From NCBI RefSeq assembly GCF_900108015.1, contig NZ_FNVP01000011.1, positions 1 through 64,000 on the forward strand: a DNA stretch of 64,000 nucleotides. The letters run 5' to 3'. This DNA comes from Flavobacterium urumqiense. GTDB taxonomy: Bacteria > Bacteroidota > Bacteroidia > Flavobacteriales > Flavobacteriaceae. A program made the position numbers and the translations under genes. Within the stretch, counting starts at the first letter, position 1; each line of letters opens with the position of its first letter. Of this stretch, positions 9,704 through 18,547 are shown in pieces. The notes under the pieces are model-generated. The model did not search any database. It was not told where the DNA came from and saw only the letters and a list, made by a program, of their open reading frames with translations.

Positions 9704-12700
9704 ATGCAAGAAGGTATTTCAGGTAAAATAGCCCAATTTTTTATTAACTCAAAACTGACCATTTTGCTGATGGTGGGTTTGATGATTATTGGAGTTTATA
9801 GTTCGTTTCTGATTCCGAGGGAAGAAGAACCGCAGATTAATGTTCCGATGGCCGATGTAATGGTGGGTTATCCGGGAGCGAGTCCTACTGAGGTGGAAAG
9901 TCGTGTGGCCAAACCATTGGAGAAAATTATTTCGAATATTAAAGGAGTGGAACACGTGCATACGATGGCGATGAACGGTCAGGCGATGCTGATTGTGCAG
10001 TTTTATGTAGGTCAGGATGTGGAGCGTTCATATGTTAAATTGTACGACGAATTAGCGAAACACGAAGATATGTTTCCGAAAGGAGTATATAAACCGATGG
10101 TGAAAACACGTTCTATTGATGATGTTCCTATGTTGGGAATTACGCTTTGGAGTGCTAAACAAGATAATTTTCAGCTGCGCCAAATAACCGAAGAAGTAAC
10201 ATCGGAGATTGAAAAAATAAAAGATGTGGCGATTACCAAAGAAATTGGTGGCAGCAATCGCGAACTGAAAATAATTCTCGACAAGGATAAAATGGCCGAA
10301 AATGGCGTGGATGCTTTGGGAATTATGCAAATGATACAAGCCAATAACGGAAGTTCACAATCAGGGAGTTTTGTACAAAATGACCAGGAATATTTGATTA
10401 CTACAGGTCAGTTTTTATCGAATGCCGAAGATGTAGAAAATTTAGTGGTTGGTGTAAATAAAAACATGCCAGTATATCTGAAACAAGTGGCGAAAGTGCA
10501 AGACGGACCGGCTACGCCCAGAAGTTATGTGTCTTTTGGCTATGGCAAAGCCAATGAAAAATTCAAAACGGCAAAATCAGAATATCCTGCCGTCACTATA
10601 TCAGTTGGTAAAGTTAAAGGGGCAGATGCAATGAAAATTTCGGAGAAAATAATTGCGAAAGTAGAACAGCTAAAGAAAAATTTAATCCCGACTGATGTTC
10701 ATGTTGAAATCACCCGTAATTATGGGGAAACAGCCTCGGATAAAGTAGGCGAATTATTGTTGCATTTGGGAGTGGCGATAGTAGCAGTAACTATTTTGGT
10801 GATGTTAGCCATGGGATGGCGCGGTGGATTGGTCGTGTTTTTCTCGGTTCCATTGACATTTGCACTTACCTTGTTTGCTTATTATTTATTGGACTATACG
10901 TTGAATAGGATTACCCTTTTCGCTTTGGTTTTTGTTGTGGGAATTGTGGTCGATGACAGCATTATCATTGCCGAAAACATGCATCGACACTTCAAGATGA
11001 AGCGACTGCCCTTTAAACAAGCGGCTATTTATGCGATAAATGAGGTGGGAAATCCAACGATTTTAGCAACATTTACTGTTATTGCGGCTATTTTGCCAAT
11101 GGCTTTCGTATCCGGAATGATGGGACCATATATGAGTCCGATGCCAATTGGTGCTTCGATTGCAATGATTTTGTCTTTGTTTGTGGCTTTGACTGTAACG
11201 CCTTATTTGGGATATCATTTGCTTCAGGAAAAAGACGATCAAAAACACAAAGAATCTGAAGGATTAGAAACCAGTCGTATTTATAAATTGTACAACAAAC
11301 TGGAACGACCATTCTTAGAAAGCAGTACAAAAAGAAGAATACTACTTGCCGTTACTGTTGTGTTATTGTTTGGTTCTGTTTTGATGTTTTTCACGAAATC
11401 AGTAGTGGTAAAAATGTTGCCCTTTGATAACAAAAATGAATTTCAAGTCGTGATTGACATGCCCGAAGGAACAACATTGGAGCGAACTGCAGCGGTTACC
11501 AAAGAAATTGCTCAGTATTTATCCACCAGAGCAGAAGTAGTCAATTATCAGAATTATATTGGAACCTCTGCTCCTATTACATTCAACGGATTGGTACGTC
11601 ATTATGATTTGCGTGGCGGAAGCAACATGGCGGACATTCAGGTGAATTTATTGCACAAAGAAAACCGTGATATACAAAGTCATGCAATTGCCAAAGCGAT
11701 GCGTCCTGCCATCCAGAAAATTGCTAAGAAATATGGCGCAAACGTGAAATTAATTGAAGTACCACCAGGACCGCCTGTATTGTCAACCTTGGTTGCTGAG
11801 ATTTATGGTCCAAATTATAAAGACCAGATAAAAGTAGCCCAACAGGTGAAAACTATTTTGGAAACTACTTCGGATGTTGTGGATATTGACTGGATGGTTG
11901 AAGACAATCAAACGGAGTATAAACTAGAAGTGGATAAAGAAAAAGCGATGCTGAATGGAATTGCTCCGCAGCAAGTGGTTGGGAATTTGACGTATTTACT
12001 CAAAGAATATCCAATTTCTAATTTGTATGATGAAAATTCGAATGATAATGTGGGAATTGTTCTTTCGCTTGACGATAAAGACAAAACGAGTTTACAGGAC
12101 ATTCAAAACCTAAAAATTAAAGGAAGCCAGGGAAATATGATTCCCGTAAGTGATTTGGTAAAAGTAAAAACGGATACATTACAAAAAACCATTTACAGAA
12201 AAGACCAGAAACGTGTGGTTTATGTAACAGCTGATATGGCTGGAGCATTAGAAAGTCCGGTATATGCGATTTTAGGAATGAGTGAAAAATTGACTAAAAT
12301 GAAAGTCCCAAAAGGATACAAAGTCAATGAATTGTACATGGAGCAACCCACGGATGAAAGTGATTTTACTGTAAAATGGGATGGGGAATGGCAAATTACT
12401 TTGGAAGTATTCCGTGATTTAGGAGTTGCCTTTATGGTGGCCATCGTAATCATTTATATGTTGATTGTGGGCTGGTTCCAAAACTTTAAAACACCAATTG
12501 TGATGATGCTCGCTATTCCGCTATCCTTAATCGGGATTGTGTTTGGTCACTGGTTGTTAGGTGCTTATTTTACAGCTACTTCTTTCATTGGAATGATTGC
12601 ATTAGCTGGTGTTATGGTAAGAAACTCGGTTTTACTGATTGACTTTATAGAAATCCGACTGAATGATGGTGTCGCATTAAAACAAGCGATAATCGAGGCT

Positions 12701-12895
12701 GGAGCTGTGAGAACCTCTCCTATTCTATTGACAACTGGTGCGGTGGTTATTGGAGCTTCCATCATATTATTTGATCCTTTGTTTCAGGGATTGGCTATTT
12801 CCTTGGTGTTTGGAGCAATAGTTTCCACTATTCTAACATTGATTGTGGTACCATTGATTTATTATATAACGGAGAGAAAGAAATGGGAAAAATAA
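9704..12895 (+). CDS. RND efflux transporter permease (AcrB/MexF-like)
   Basis: This inner-membrane proton-driven pump has 1063 residues, the usual length for RND permeases. A first membrane segment (about 14-35) precedes a large periplasmic pore region. Membrane segments cluster at about 350-550, a second periplasmic loop follows, and a second membrane cluster covers about 910-1055. The proton-relay Asp pair is visible in VVGIVVDDSIIIAENMHRH (TM4, near residues 415-430). TM10-11 contain a conserved polar or Arg-rich loop, GVMVRNSVLLIDFIE. It forms an operon with the upstream channel and adaptor. Drug versus metal specificity is not clear. The DD motif is more like drug or general efflux pumps than CusA-type pumps. 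Confidence 0.93.
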   Translation: MQEGISGKIAQFFINSKLTILLMVGLMIIGVYSSFLIPREEEPQINVPMADVMVGYPGASPTEVESRVAKPLEKIISNIKGVEHVHTMAMNGQAMLIVQFYVGQDVERSYVKLYDELAKHEDMFPKGVYKPMVKTRSIDDVPMLGITLWSAKQDNFQLRQITEEVTSEIEKIKDVAITKEIGGSNRELKIILDKDKMAENGVDALGIMQMIQANNGSSQSGSFVQNDQEYLITTGQFLSNAEDVENLVVGVNKNMPVYLKQVAKVQDGPATPRSYVSFGYGKANEKFKTAKSEYPAVTISVGKVKGADAMKISEKIIAKVEQLKKNLIPTDVHVEITRNYGETASDKVGELLLHLGVAIVAVTILVMLAMGWRGGLVVFFSVPLTFALTLFAYYLLDYTLNRITLFALVFVVGIVVDDSIIIAENMHRHFKMKRLPFKQAAIYAINEVGNPTILATFTVIAAILPMAFVSGMMGPYMSPMPIGASIAMILSLFVALTVTPYLGYHLLQEKDDQKHKESEGLETSRIYKLYNKLERPFLESSTKRRILLAVTVVLLFGSVLMFFTKSVVVKMLPFDNKNEFQVVIDMPEGTTLERTAAVTKEIAQYLSTRAEVVNYQNYIGTSAPITFNGLVRHYDLRGGSNMADIQVNLLHKENRDIQSHAIAKAMRPAIQKIAKKYGANVKLIEVPPGPPVLSTLVAEIYGPNYKDQIKVAQQVKTILETTSDVVDIDWMVEDNQTEYKLEVDKEKAMLNGIAPQQVVGNLTYLLKEYPISNLYDENSNDNVGIVLSLDDKDKTSLQDIQNLKIKGSQGNMIPVSDLVKVKTDTLQKTIYRKDQKRVVYVTADMAGALESPVYAILGMSEKLTKMKVPKGYKVNELYMEQPTDESDFTVKWDGEWQITLEVFRDLGVAFMVAIVIIYMLIVGWFQNFKTPIVMMLAIPLSLIGIVFGHWLLGAYFTATSFIGMIALAGVMVRNSVLLIDFIEIRLNDGVALKQAIIEAGAVRTSPILLTTGAVVIGASIILFDPLFQGLAISLVFGAIVSTILTLIVVPLIYYITERKKWEK

Positions 12896-12971
12896 AAAAT
12901 GGTGCAACGTTTAAGGTTTAAAGTTGTAAAATCGGAACCTTAAATTTAAAAATTTTAAACAAAAAACAAAC

Positions 12972-13277
12972 ATGAAACTACTGATTATTACCGCAGTCAT
13001 ATCATTTGAAAAAGACATCAAACAAATGCTGAAACAAGCCCATGTAAAAACCTTCACCTACAAAGAAGTTAAAGGCTTTAATGATATTTCTGAAGAAGCA
13101 ATTGAAAGCAATTGGTTTTCAACAGAATTAAATGAAACTGAATCGATATTATTTTATGCTTTCGTAAAAAAAGAGAATATAAATGCACTATTTGATTTGT
13201 TTACTGAATTCAATGAAAAGCTAAAAACGTCATCCAAAATACATGTTGCCGTTCTAAATATCGAAAAATCAAATTAA
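12972..13277 (+). CDS. small PII-like (ferredoxin-fold) protein of the efflux operon
   Basis: This 101-residue protein has no signal peptide or membrane segment. It starts MKLLIITAVISFEKDIKQML, followed by KTFTYKEVKGF. That beta-alpha-beta layout with a VKxFTxxEVKGF block resembles the N-terminal half of PII-type signal proteins. A second beta-alpha unit (ILFYAFVKKENINALFDLF) follows. The canonical T-loop Tyr region is replaced by an acidic stretch (about 35-55). It lies 76 bp after the pump gene and 11 bp before a small membrane-protein gene, so it is probably co-transcribed. I infer a regulatory or ligand-sensing role for the pump. The family assignment rests on pattern only. Confidence 0.55.
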   Translation: MKLLIITAVISFEKDIKQMLKQAHVKTFTYKEVKGFNDISEEAIESNWFSTELNETESILFYAFVKKENINALFDLFTEFNEKLKTSSKIHVAVLNIEKSN

Positions 13278-13288
13278 AATAAAGAATT

Positions 13289-13474
13289 ATGAAAAACAGA
13301 ATTGTAAGAGCCGTAGCCGGCAGTTTTATATTAATCAGTTTACTTTTGGCAATCTATGTCAACCAAAATTGGTTATGGTTTACCGCTTTTGTAGGAGCCA
13401 ATTTATTACAGTCTTCTATTACCAAATGGTGTTTGATGGAACAAATACTCAATAAGTTGGGGGTAAAAGATTAA
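13289..13474 (+). CDS. YgaP-like transmembrane domain protein (DUF2892-type)
   Basis: This 61-residue protein has two probable membrane helices (about 10-27 and 30-45). It begins MKNRIVRAVAGSFILISLLL, with a central NQNWLWFTAFVGANLLQSS and a cytosolic C-terminal tail. The composition and the 'N.NW...F.G.NL.QS..T..C' pattern match the DUF2892 family of small inner-membrane proteins, whose role is unclear. The gene closes the efflux operon and is followed by a strong hairpin terminator. Confidence 0.75.
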   Translation: MKNRIVRAVAGSFILISLLLAIYVNQNWLWFTAFVGANLLQSSITKWCLMEQILNKLGVKD

Positions 13475-13500
13475 TAATACACTTTAAATTTAAAATATAG

Positions 13501-13528
13501 AAAAACCGAAATGTAAGTTTCGGTTTTT
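13501..13528. terminator. bidirectional intrinsic terminator
   Basis: A perfect 11-bp stem, AAAAACCGAAA / TTTCGGTTTTT, with the loop TGTAAG lies between convergent genes (the end of the efflux operon and the catalase). A and T tails on both sides suit termination from either strand. Confidence 0.85.
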
Positions 13529-13575
13529 CTGTATATAAATAATTTTTTTTTAATGGGAACCAAATCAAACTGCAT

Positions 13576-15729
13576 TTATAATTCTGTTTCACGATTCCAG
13601 AAACGGTGATTTCCCATAGCATCTATAAATTCTTTTGTAAAATTTTTATCGTTAGTTTTTGAATTAATAATAATTCCATATTCTTCATTTTTATCTACTT
13701 TATCATCGATATGGGTTTTACCCAATATTTCAATTTCATCAGCACCTATGACTTTGCAATGCTTGTAAGCTTCATTGATAAATTCGATAGCTTCAACATT
13801 GGAATTTAAAAAACCAGCATTTTTTCCGCCGGGAATATATACAGCATCAAATAAAACAGAAGCGGCAATTAAGAAACTCTGATCAACCGCAAGTTCATTC
13901 CCTTCGCTAGTTTTTATAGTCCCTAAATGCGGTGCTATAATTTTTGCAGTGGCGCCCGCTTTTTCTAATGCGGTTTTCATTGCATTAATTGATGCTTGAT
14001 GAACTCCTTCTGAGCATAAAAACGCCACTTGTCTTGTCGCAATTGTTTTAGACAATGTTTTGTTTTTAATCATACTCAATGCATCCGATGATTTCACACT
14101 TTGGGTAACTTTTTTTGGCTCATATTTTTGTTTGTCAGCATTCGCTCCAACACCATGATTTATTGGTTTCTCCGGGCTGCTCGGAACTTTAAGTCCCAGG
14201 CCTTGGGCAACTTTATCAGCTAATGTTTCATCAATTTGCGATAATAAACCTAACATTCGGGTTTTTATGGCAATGGTTTCTAATTTGCCCAGTTCAAAAC
14301 GCAATGCTTTTATGATATGATTTTTTTCAACTTGCGTTTGGCTGTTAAAGAACAAGGTTGCCTGGCTAAAATGATCCGAAAAACTCTCGCTGCGGTCCCG
14401 TACTTTGTGAGCATCAATCCTTTCGTTGAAACTGGTAAAACCACCTTCATCAATTTTTGCCTGAAAAGGACAACCTCCACCAAGAGAATTGGGGTGATAG
14501 CTTACCCGACCTACATTAATTTCCTGACGCATGTGACCATCACGCTGATTATTGAACATAGGTGCAATAGTTCTGTTGATAGGAATTTCATGAAAATTAG
14601 GGCTTCCTAAACGTGATAATTGGGTATCGGTATAAGAAAATAAACGGCCTTGTAATAAAGGATCGTTTGTAAAATCGATTCCTGGCACAATATGACCCGG
14701 GTGAAAAGCGACTTGCTCCGTTTCTGCAAAAAAGTTGTCTGGATTGCGGTTGAGGACCATTTTTCCAATTAGGGTAACCGGAACTAATTCTTCAGGAACT
14801 ATTTTAGTTGGGTCTAATAAATCAAATTCGAATTTATGTTCATCGGCTTCGGGAATAATTTGAACGCCTAATTCCCATTCCGGATAATTTCCATTTTCGA
14901 TGGCTTCCCATAAATCCTGACGATGAAAATCCGAATTTTTTCCAGATATTCTTTGGGCTTCATCCCAAACTACGGCATGCGTTCCTAATTTTGGTTTCCA
15001 ATGAAATTTCACAAAATGGGATTCATTTTTGGCATTTATAAAACGAAAAGTATGCACACCAAAACCTTCCATCATGCGCAAACTTCTTGGGATTGCCCGG
15101 TCTGACATTACCCACATAATAGTATGCATGGTTTCTGGCATCAAGGAAATAAAATCCCAAAAAGTATCGTGAGCAGAAGCCGCTTGTGGCATTTCGTTAT
15201 TCGGTTCCGGTTTTACGGCATGAATTAAATCTGGGAATTTTATGGCATCCTGAATAAAAAACACAGGCACATTATTTCCAACTAGATCATAATTGCCTTG
15301 CTCTGTATAAAATTTAACTGCAAATCCTCTGATATCACGTGCTAAATCCGTAGAACCTCTTGATCCTGCAACAGTTGAAAAACGGGCGAAAACGGGCGTT
15401 TTAAGACTAGGATCCTGAAGGAATTCTGCTTTAGTATATTTCTCCATAGACTCATAAACCTGAAAATAACCATGCGCAGCTGAACCTCTTGCATGCACAA
15501 TTCTTTCCGGAATTCTTTCATGATCAAAATGGGTTATTTTTTCTCTTAAGATAAAATCTTCCAATAACGAAGGTCCGCGTTCGCCTGCTTTAAGGGAATT
15601 AGTATCATCATTGATTTTTAAACCTTGGTCGGTTGTCATAAACTGATTAGTACCATCGGATTTATTTAATTTCAAATCCTGCTGTTTCTGATTTTCAGAA
15701 TCATCTACGTTTTTTTTGGTGTTTTTCAT
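13576..15729 (-). CDS. katE: large-subunit (clade 2, HPII-type) catalase
   Basis: This monofunctional haem catalase degrades hydrogen peroxide. It has 717 residues, which fits the large-subunit clade. The catalytic His is in [15 protein letters not shown] (about residue 82) and the conserved Asn region follows in [17 protein letters not shown]. The proximal haem Tyr is in [16 protein letters not shown] (about 370). The C-terminal 150 residues (from about 565) form the class I glutamine-amidotransferase-like domain typical of HPII, with [14 protein letters not shown] and [11 protein letters not shown]. The N-terminal 60 residues are charged and variable. The gene is monocistronic, convergent with the efflux operon and separated from it by a bidirectional terminator. 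Confidence 0.95.
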   Translation of the reverse strand: MKNTKKNVDDSENQKQQDLKLNKSDGTNQFMTTDQGLKINDDTNSLKAGERGPSLLEDFILREKITHFDHERIPERIVHARGSAAHGYFQVYESMEKYTKAEFLQDPSLKTPVFARFSTVAGSRGSTDLARDIRGFAVKFYTEQGNYDLVGNNVPVFFIQDAIKFPDLIHAVKPEPNNEMPQAASAHDTFWDFISLMPETMHTIMWVMSDRAIPRSLRMMEGFGVHTFRFINAKNESHFVKFHWKPKLGTHAVVWDEAQRISGKNSDFHRQDLWEAIENGNYPEWELGVQIIPEADEHKFEFDLLDPTKIVPEELVPVTLIGKMVLNRNPDNFFAETEQVAFHPGHIVPGIDFTNDPLLQGRLFSYTDTQLSRLGSPNFHEIPINRTIAPMFNNQRDGHMRQEINVGRVSYHPNSLGGGCPFQAKIDEGGFTSFNERIDAHKVRDRSESFSDHFSQATLFFNSQTQVEKNHIIKALRFELGKLETIAIKTRMLGLLSQIDETLADKVAQGLGLKVPSSPEKPINHGVGANADKQKYEPKKVTQSVKSSDALSMIKNKTLSKTIATRQVAFLCSEGVHQASINAMKTALEKAGATAKIIAPHLGTIKTSEGNELAVDQSFLIAASVLFDAVYIPGGKNAGFLNSNVEAIEFINEAYKHCKVIGADEIEILGKTHIDDKVDKNEEYGIIINSKTNDKNFTKEFIDAMGNHRFWNRETEL

Positions 15730-16441
15730 TTTAATAGTTTATTGGTTTTTACACTTTCTAACTTTCAATAAATTTACATATAAAAGATAAAAAAAAATTA
15801 CATAATTCTATTTTAAATTTATAACATTATTGAAATTTAAAATTGTAATAGTTTTATTTACAATAACTTATGTTTTTTATTTAGATTTTAAAATCCTTTT
15901 CTCAAGGAAAATTTAATGCCGAAAATAGTACTGCACTTCACAATAGAAATTACTTTGGCAACAAATGTTTTTAGATAAGAAATGAACTAAAAAACTGTGT
16001 CAATTTCATCGCATTGACTACCTCAGCAGTATTATTAAAATAGAAATAAACCTCTTTAATTATTTTGCATTTTTAATTAATATGAAATTACTATTTTTTA
16101 AGAAGATGTTGCATTTTATTATGGAATCAATTCCTTAGTTAATAAAAAGTAGACGGTTTTACCCGCTTTATTTAGCCGCATTTTCGTCTCAACATTCTGA
16201 AAAAATTCACTTATTTAGAAGTACTATTTTTTTTGAATTTAAAATCCCTGTTTTTACTTCCAAAATATTTACGATATCTATTATGACTTTTGTTATATGA
16301 ACAGATTCGTACTTTGTAACCTGAATACTGGAATCTCAAAAATAAATCTAATTTTATATTTGTAACTAACAGTCAAGGAGCTGATTTACAGATTTAAAGC
16401 CTGAAAATTTAAATACTTTACAGTTTTACAAAGTTATTTTT
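15730..16441. other. 712-bp AT-rich spacer upstream of catalase and marR
   Basis: The spacer should hold the catalase promoter (minus strand) at its left end. Part of it (15971-16065) keeps a recognisable minus-strand coding remnant, described separately. In the rest (16066-16441) I see no gene, only AT-rich sequence and a short imperfect inverted repeat (AGACG near 16151, CGTCT near 16185). Confidence 0.5.
15971..16065 (-). pseudogene. C-terminal remnant of a probable DUF72-family gene
   Basis: On the minus strand this stretch reads KEVYFYFNNTAEVVNAMKL followed by TQFFSSFLI and a stop. The block VYFYFNNT near a C-terminus is characteristic of DUF72 proteins, whose last part usually reads YFNNT..G.AI.NA..L. 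An in-frame stop lies just upstream and no start or upstream domain is found, so only a decayed tail remains. The match is short, and the identification is tentative. Confidence 0.4.
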
Positions 16442-16458
16442 TTGTTAAAACATATAAC

Positions 16459-16504
16459 ATTTGTATATACAAATAAAAAACATGTTACATTTGTATCGAC
16501 AAAT
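16459..16504 (+). promoter_or_regulatory. marR promoter with two palindromic operators
   Basis: A perfect 16-bp palindrome, ATTTGTATATACAAAT (16459-16474), and a near-copy, ATTTGTATCGACAAAT (16489-16504), lie 30 bp apart centre to centre. They overlap a TTTG at 16460-16463 and a consensus -7 element TACATTTG at 16486-16493, with 22-bp spacing. This is the layout expected for MarR autorepression. It also shows that the Met at 16520, not the earlier in-frame TTG-type start at 16442, begins the protein. Confidence 0.75.
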
Positions 16505-16519
16505 GAGATACGTAAAGGC

Positions 16520-16975
16520 ATGAAAATTGAAGATGAAATAAAAAGTACGATTGCATTGGACATTTCAAAAAAAATTATTTTGAATGTTTTGTATACACAA
16601 AATGTAATTATTGATAATTTTAATGATATACTGAAACCGTATGATATATCTGGCGAACAATATAATGTTTTACGAATATTGAGAGGTCAGAAAGGCAGTC
16701 CTGCAAATATGTTTGTTATTCAAGAACGTATGTTGGCAAGAACGAGTAATACTACTCGATTGGTAGATAAATTATTACTAAAAAATCTTGTTACCAGAAA
16801 TGTTTGCCCTGAAAACAGAAGAAAAATTGAAGTTTTAATTACACAAAAAGGCTTAGATGTTCTCAACGAATTAGATCCTAAAGTAATTGAACACGAAGAA
16901 TTTTTTTCTAACAATTTGAGTTCACAAGAAGCTGAACAATTAAATAGTTTATTAGAAAAATACAGAAATAAATAA
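16520..16975 (+). CDS. MarR-family transcriptional regulator
   Basis: This 151-residue protein (from the Met at 16520) has a winged helix-turn-helix of the MarR type. ISGEQYNVLRILRGQKG is helix 2-3, VIQERMLARTSNTTRLVDKL the recognition helix region, and VTRNVCPENRRKIEVLITQKG the wing. Helices at the N- and C-termini would form the dimer interface. The upstream palindromes over the promoter suggest autoregulation and control of the following nitroreductase and YceI genes. The nitroreductase starts 8 bp after the stop. The effector is unknown. The single Cys in the wing (NVCPENRR) could in principle be redox-active, but this is speculation. Confidence 0.9.
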   Translation: MKIEDEIKSTIALDISKKIILNVLYTQNVIIDNFNDILKPYDISGEQYNVLRILRGQKGSPANMFVIQERMLARTSNTTRLVDKLLLKNLVTRNVCPENRRKIEVLITQKGLDVLNELDPKVIEHEEFFSNNLSSQEAEQLNSLLEKYRNK

Positions 16976-16983
16976 CGATCATT

Positions 16984-17616
16984 ATGAGTACATTTTTAGA
17001 ACACCAAAACTGGCGTTACGCCACCAAAAAATTCGATACAACAAAAAAAATAACAACTGAAGATTTAACTGTATTAAAAGAAGCAATTCGTTTAAGTACC
17101 TCTTCCTACGGTTTACAGCCTTATAAAATTATTATTGTTGAAAATCCAGAATTAAGAGCGCAATTGCAGCCAGCGGCTTGGGGACAATCTCAAATTGTTG
17201 AGGCTTCTCACCTAATTATTTTTGCAAATGAAACTAACATTGGTGATGAAGCAATTGACAGTTTTTTGAAAAACGTAAGTGAAACAAGAAACACACCTGT
17301 TGAAGCATTGTCTGGTTATGGTGACTTTATGAAATCTAAAATTTCAACATTGCCTGCAGAAGAAAAAAATATTTGGACAGCTAAACAAACCTACTTAGCT
17401 TTGGGGAACTTGATGAATGCAGCCGCCGAACTGAAAATTGACGTTACTCCGATGGAAGGTTTTCTTCCCGCTCAAGTTAATGAAATTTTAGGATTAGACG
17501 AATTAGGTCTTAATGCTTGTCTAATAGCAACTTTAGGTTACAGGCATGCAGAAGATGCTACACAACATTACAAAAAAGTTAGAAAATCGAACGAAGACTT
17601 ATTTATTACATTATAA
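16984..17616 (+). CDS. NAD(P)H-dependent nitroreductase family oxidoreductase
   Basis: This FMN-dependent enzyme of the nitroreductase fold (210 residues) transfers electrons from NAD(P)H to nitroaromatics, quinones or similar electrophiles. The N-terminal WRYATKKFD is the FMN-contacting 'R.S.R.F'-type block. SSYGLQPYKIIIVENPELR is the second FMN-binding stretch (an NfsB-like '..GLQP..F'). The late LGLDELGLNACLIATLGYR is the conserved C-terminal FMN/cofactor block. No signal peptide is seen, so it is cytosolic. It is probably co-transcribed with marR, a common pairing in which the regulator senses the same reactive compounds. Confidence 0.9.
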   Translation: MSTFLEHQNWRYATKKFDTTKKITTEDLTVLKEAIRLSTSSYGLQPYKIIIVENPELRAQLQPAAWGQSQIVEASHLIIFANETNIGDEAIDSFLKNVSETRNTPVEALSGYGDFMKSKISTLPAEEKNIWTAKQTYLALGNLMNAAAELKIDVTPMEGFLPAQVNEILGLDELGLNACLIATLGYRHAEDATQHYKKVRKSNEDLFITL

Positions 17617-17662
17617 TTACTAATTCAAAATCAAATATTAATCCATTATCAAAATAAAAAAA

Positions 17663-18229
17663 ATGAAAAATTTAAAATCAATTGCATTAGCATTAGTGGT
17701 AGTTTTATCAACTTTATCAGTAACAGCTCAAACGAAAAAAGTAGATGCTGCAAACAGTTCAATAAATTGGATTGGAAAAAAAGTAACAGGACAACATAAT
17801 GGAACTGTTGACCTTAAATCAGGTACATTAGTTTTTAAAGGAAAAAAATTAGCAGGCGGAACTTTTGTTGTTGATATGACTTCATTAACTTCTACAGACC
17901 TTAAAGGGGAATACCAAGGAAAATTAAACGGTCACTTGAAATCAGAAGATTTTTTTGGAACTGAAAAATTCCCAACAGCAACATTAGTTTTCAAAAAAGT
18001 AACGGTAAAAGCTCCAAATGTTTACACTGTAACTGGTAATTTAACAATAAAAGGAATAACAAACCCTATTACTTTTGATCTTGCAACAACAAAAAATACT
18101 GCTGCAACTACATTTAAAGTGGATAGAACAAAATACGATATCAAATATAATTCTGCAAGTATCTTTAGTACTATTGGAGACAAAGCAATTTCTGATGATT
18201 TTGAATTAGCAGTAGCAATGAAATTCTAA
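17663..18229 (+). CDS. YceI family secreted protein
   Basis: This 188-residue protein has a signal peptide (residues 1-22, ending VTAQ). The YceI lipocalin-like barrel follows: VDAANSSINWIGKKVTGQHN at its start, then GGTFVVDMTSLTSTDL and GHLKSEDFFGTEKFPTATL. Family members bind polyisoprenoid or amphiphilic ligands in the periplasm. It follows the MarR/nitroreductase pair by 46 bp and precedes a hairpin terminator, so it is probably the last gene of that unit. The ligand cannot be inferred. Confidence 0.92.
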   Translation: MKNLKSIALALVVVLSTLSVTAQTKKVDAANSSINWIGKKVTGQHNGTVDLKSGTLVFKGKKLAGGTFVVDMTSLTSTDLKGEYQGKLNGHLKSEDFFGTEKFPTATLVFKKVTVKAPNVYTVTGNLTIKGITNPITFDLATTKNTAATTFKVDRTKYDIKYNSASIFSTIGDKAISDDFELAVAMKF

Positions 18230-18253
18230 TATTTTTTTAAAAAAAATTTATGA

Positions 18254-18279
18254 AACCCCATCAAGAGATTGTTGGGGTT
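18254..18279 (+). terminator. intrinsic terminator after yceI
   Basis: The stem AACCCCA / TGGGGTT (18254-18260 and 18273-18279) is followed by a run of T, 24 bp after the YceI stop codon. Confidence 0.7.
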
Positions 18280-18338
18280 ATTTTTTTAAAAAATTTATTT
18301 AACAAAAAAGAGCTAAATCAAATGTTTTTTTCGTTTTT

Positions 18339-18373
18339 TATATTTGAATAATCAAATTACATTTATATCTTTG
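18339..18373 (+). promoter_or_regulatory. candidate trp operon promoter -7 elements
   Basis: Two perfect TAnnTTTG matches precede the leader peptide: TATATTTG at 18339-18346 and TATCTTTG at 18366-18373. The first would leave a short untranslated leader before the trpL start at 18379. The second would give an almost leaderless transcript. Which one is used cannot be decided here. Confidence 0.5.
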
Positions 18374-18378
18374 TAGTA

Positions 18379-18435
18379 ATGAAAACAATTACAAACAATA
18401 CTTGGTGGTGGAACAATTTACGTCAGACGTCGTGA
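18379..18435 (+). CDS. trpL: tryptophan operon leader peptide
   Basis: The 18-residue open frame reads MKTITNNTWWWNNLRQTS, with three consecutive Trp codons (18403-18411). It lies directly upstream of a hairpin-plus-T-run and trpE. Three Trp in an 18-residue peptide is not expected by chance in such AT-rich DNA. This is the layout of a classical translation-coupled attenuator: ribosomes stall at the Trp codons when charged tRNA-Trp is scarce. Its stop codon (18433-18435) lies inside a segment that can pair with the terminator region. Confidence 0.88.
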   Translation: MKTITNNTWWWNNLRQTS

Positions 18436-18500
18436 ACAAAGCTTCCATAGTATTACTAACTATAAATATAAAAGGCTTGTCATCACGACAGGCCTTTTTT
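18429..18500 (+). promoter_or_regulatory. trp attenuator: antiterminator and terminator
   Basis: The terminator is an 11-bp stem, AAAGGCTTGTC (18471-18481) with GACAGGCCTTT (18487-18497), followed by more T residues. The alternative pairing is GTCGTGA (18429-18435, spanning the trpL stop codon) with TCACGAC (18483-18489), which would break the terminator's loop and 3' arm. A ribosome stalled at the Trp codons leaves 18429-18435 free and favours read-through. One that reaches the stop codon covers it and favours termination. Confidence 0.8.
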
Positions 18501-18547
18501 TTTGTGCCCATTTTATCACTATCACACAATACTAAAATATATATAAA

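Noticed and set aside
10052-12765. Minus-strand frames inside the RND pump gene
   Set aside because: They are antisense shadows. The plus-strand gene is complete and conserved.
16442-16519. 26-residue N-terminal extension of MarR
   Set aside because: The extension lies across the palindromic operators and the promoter, so the Met at 16520 is the better start.
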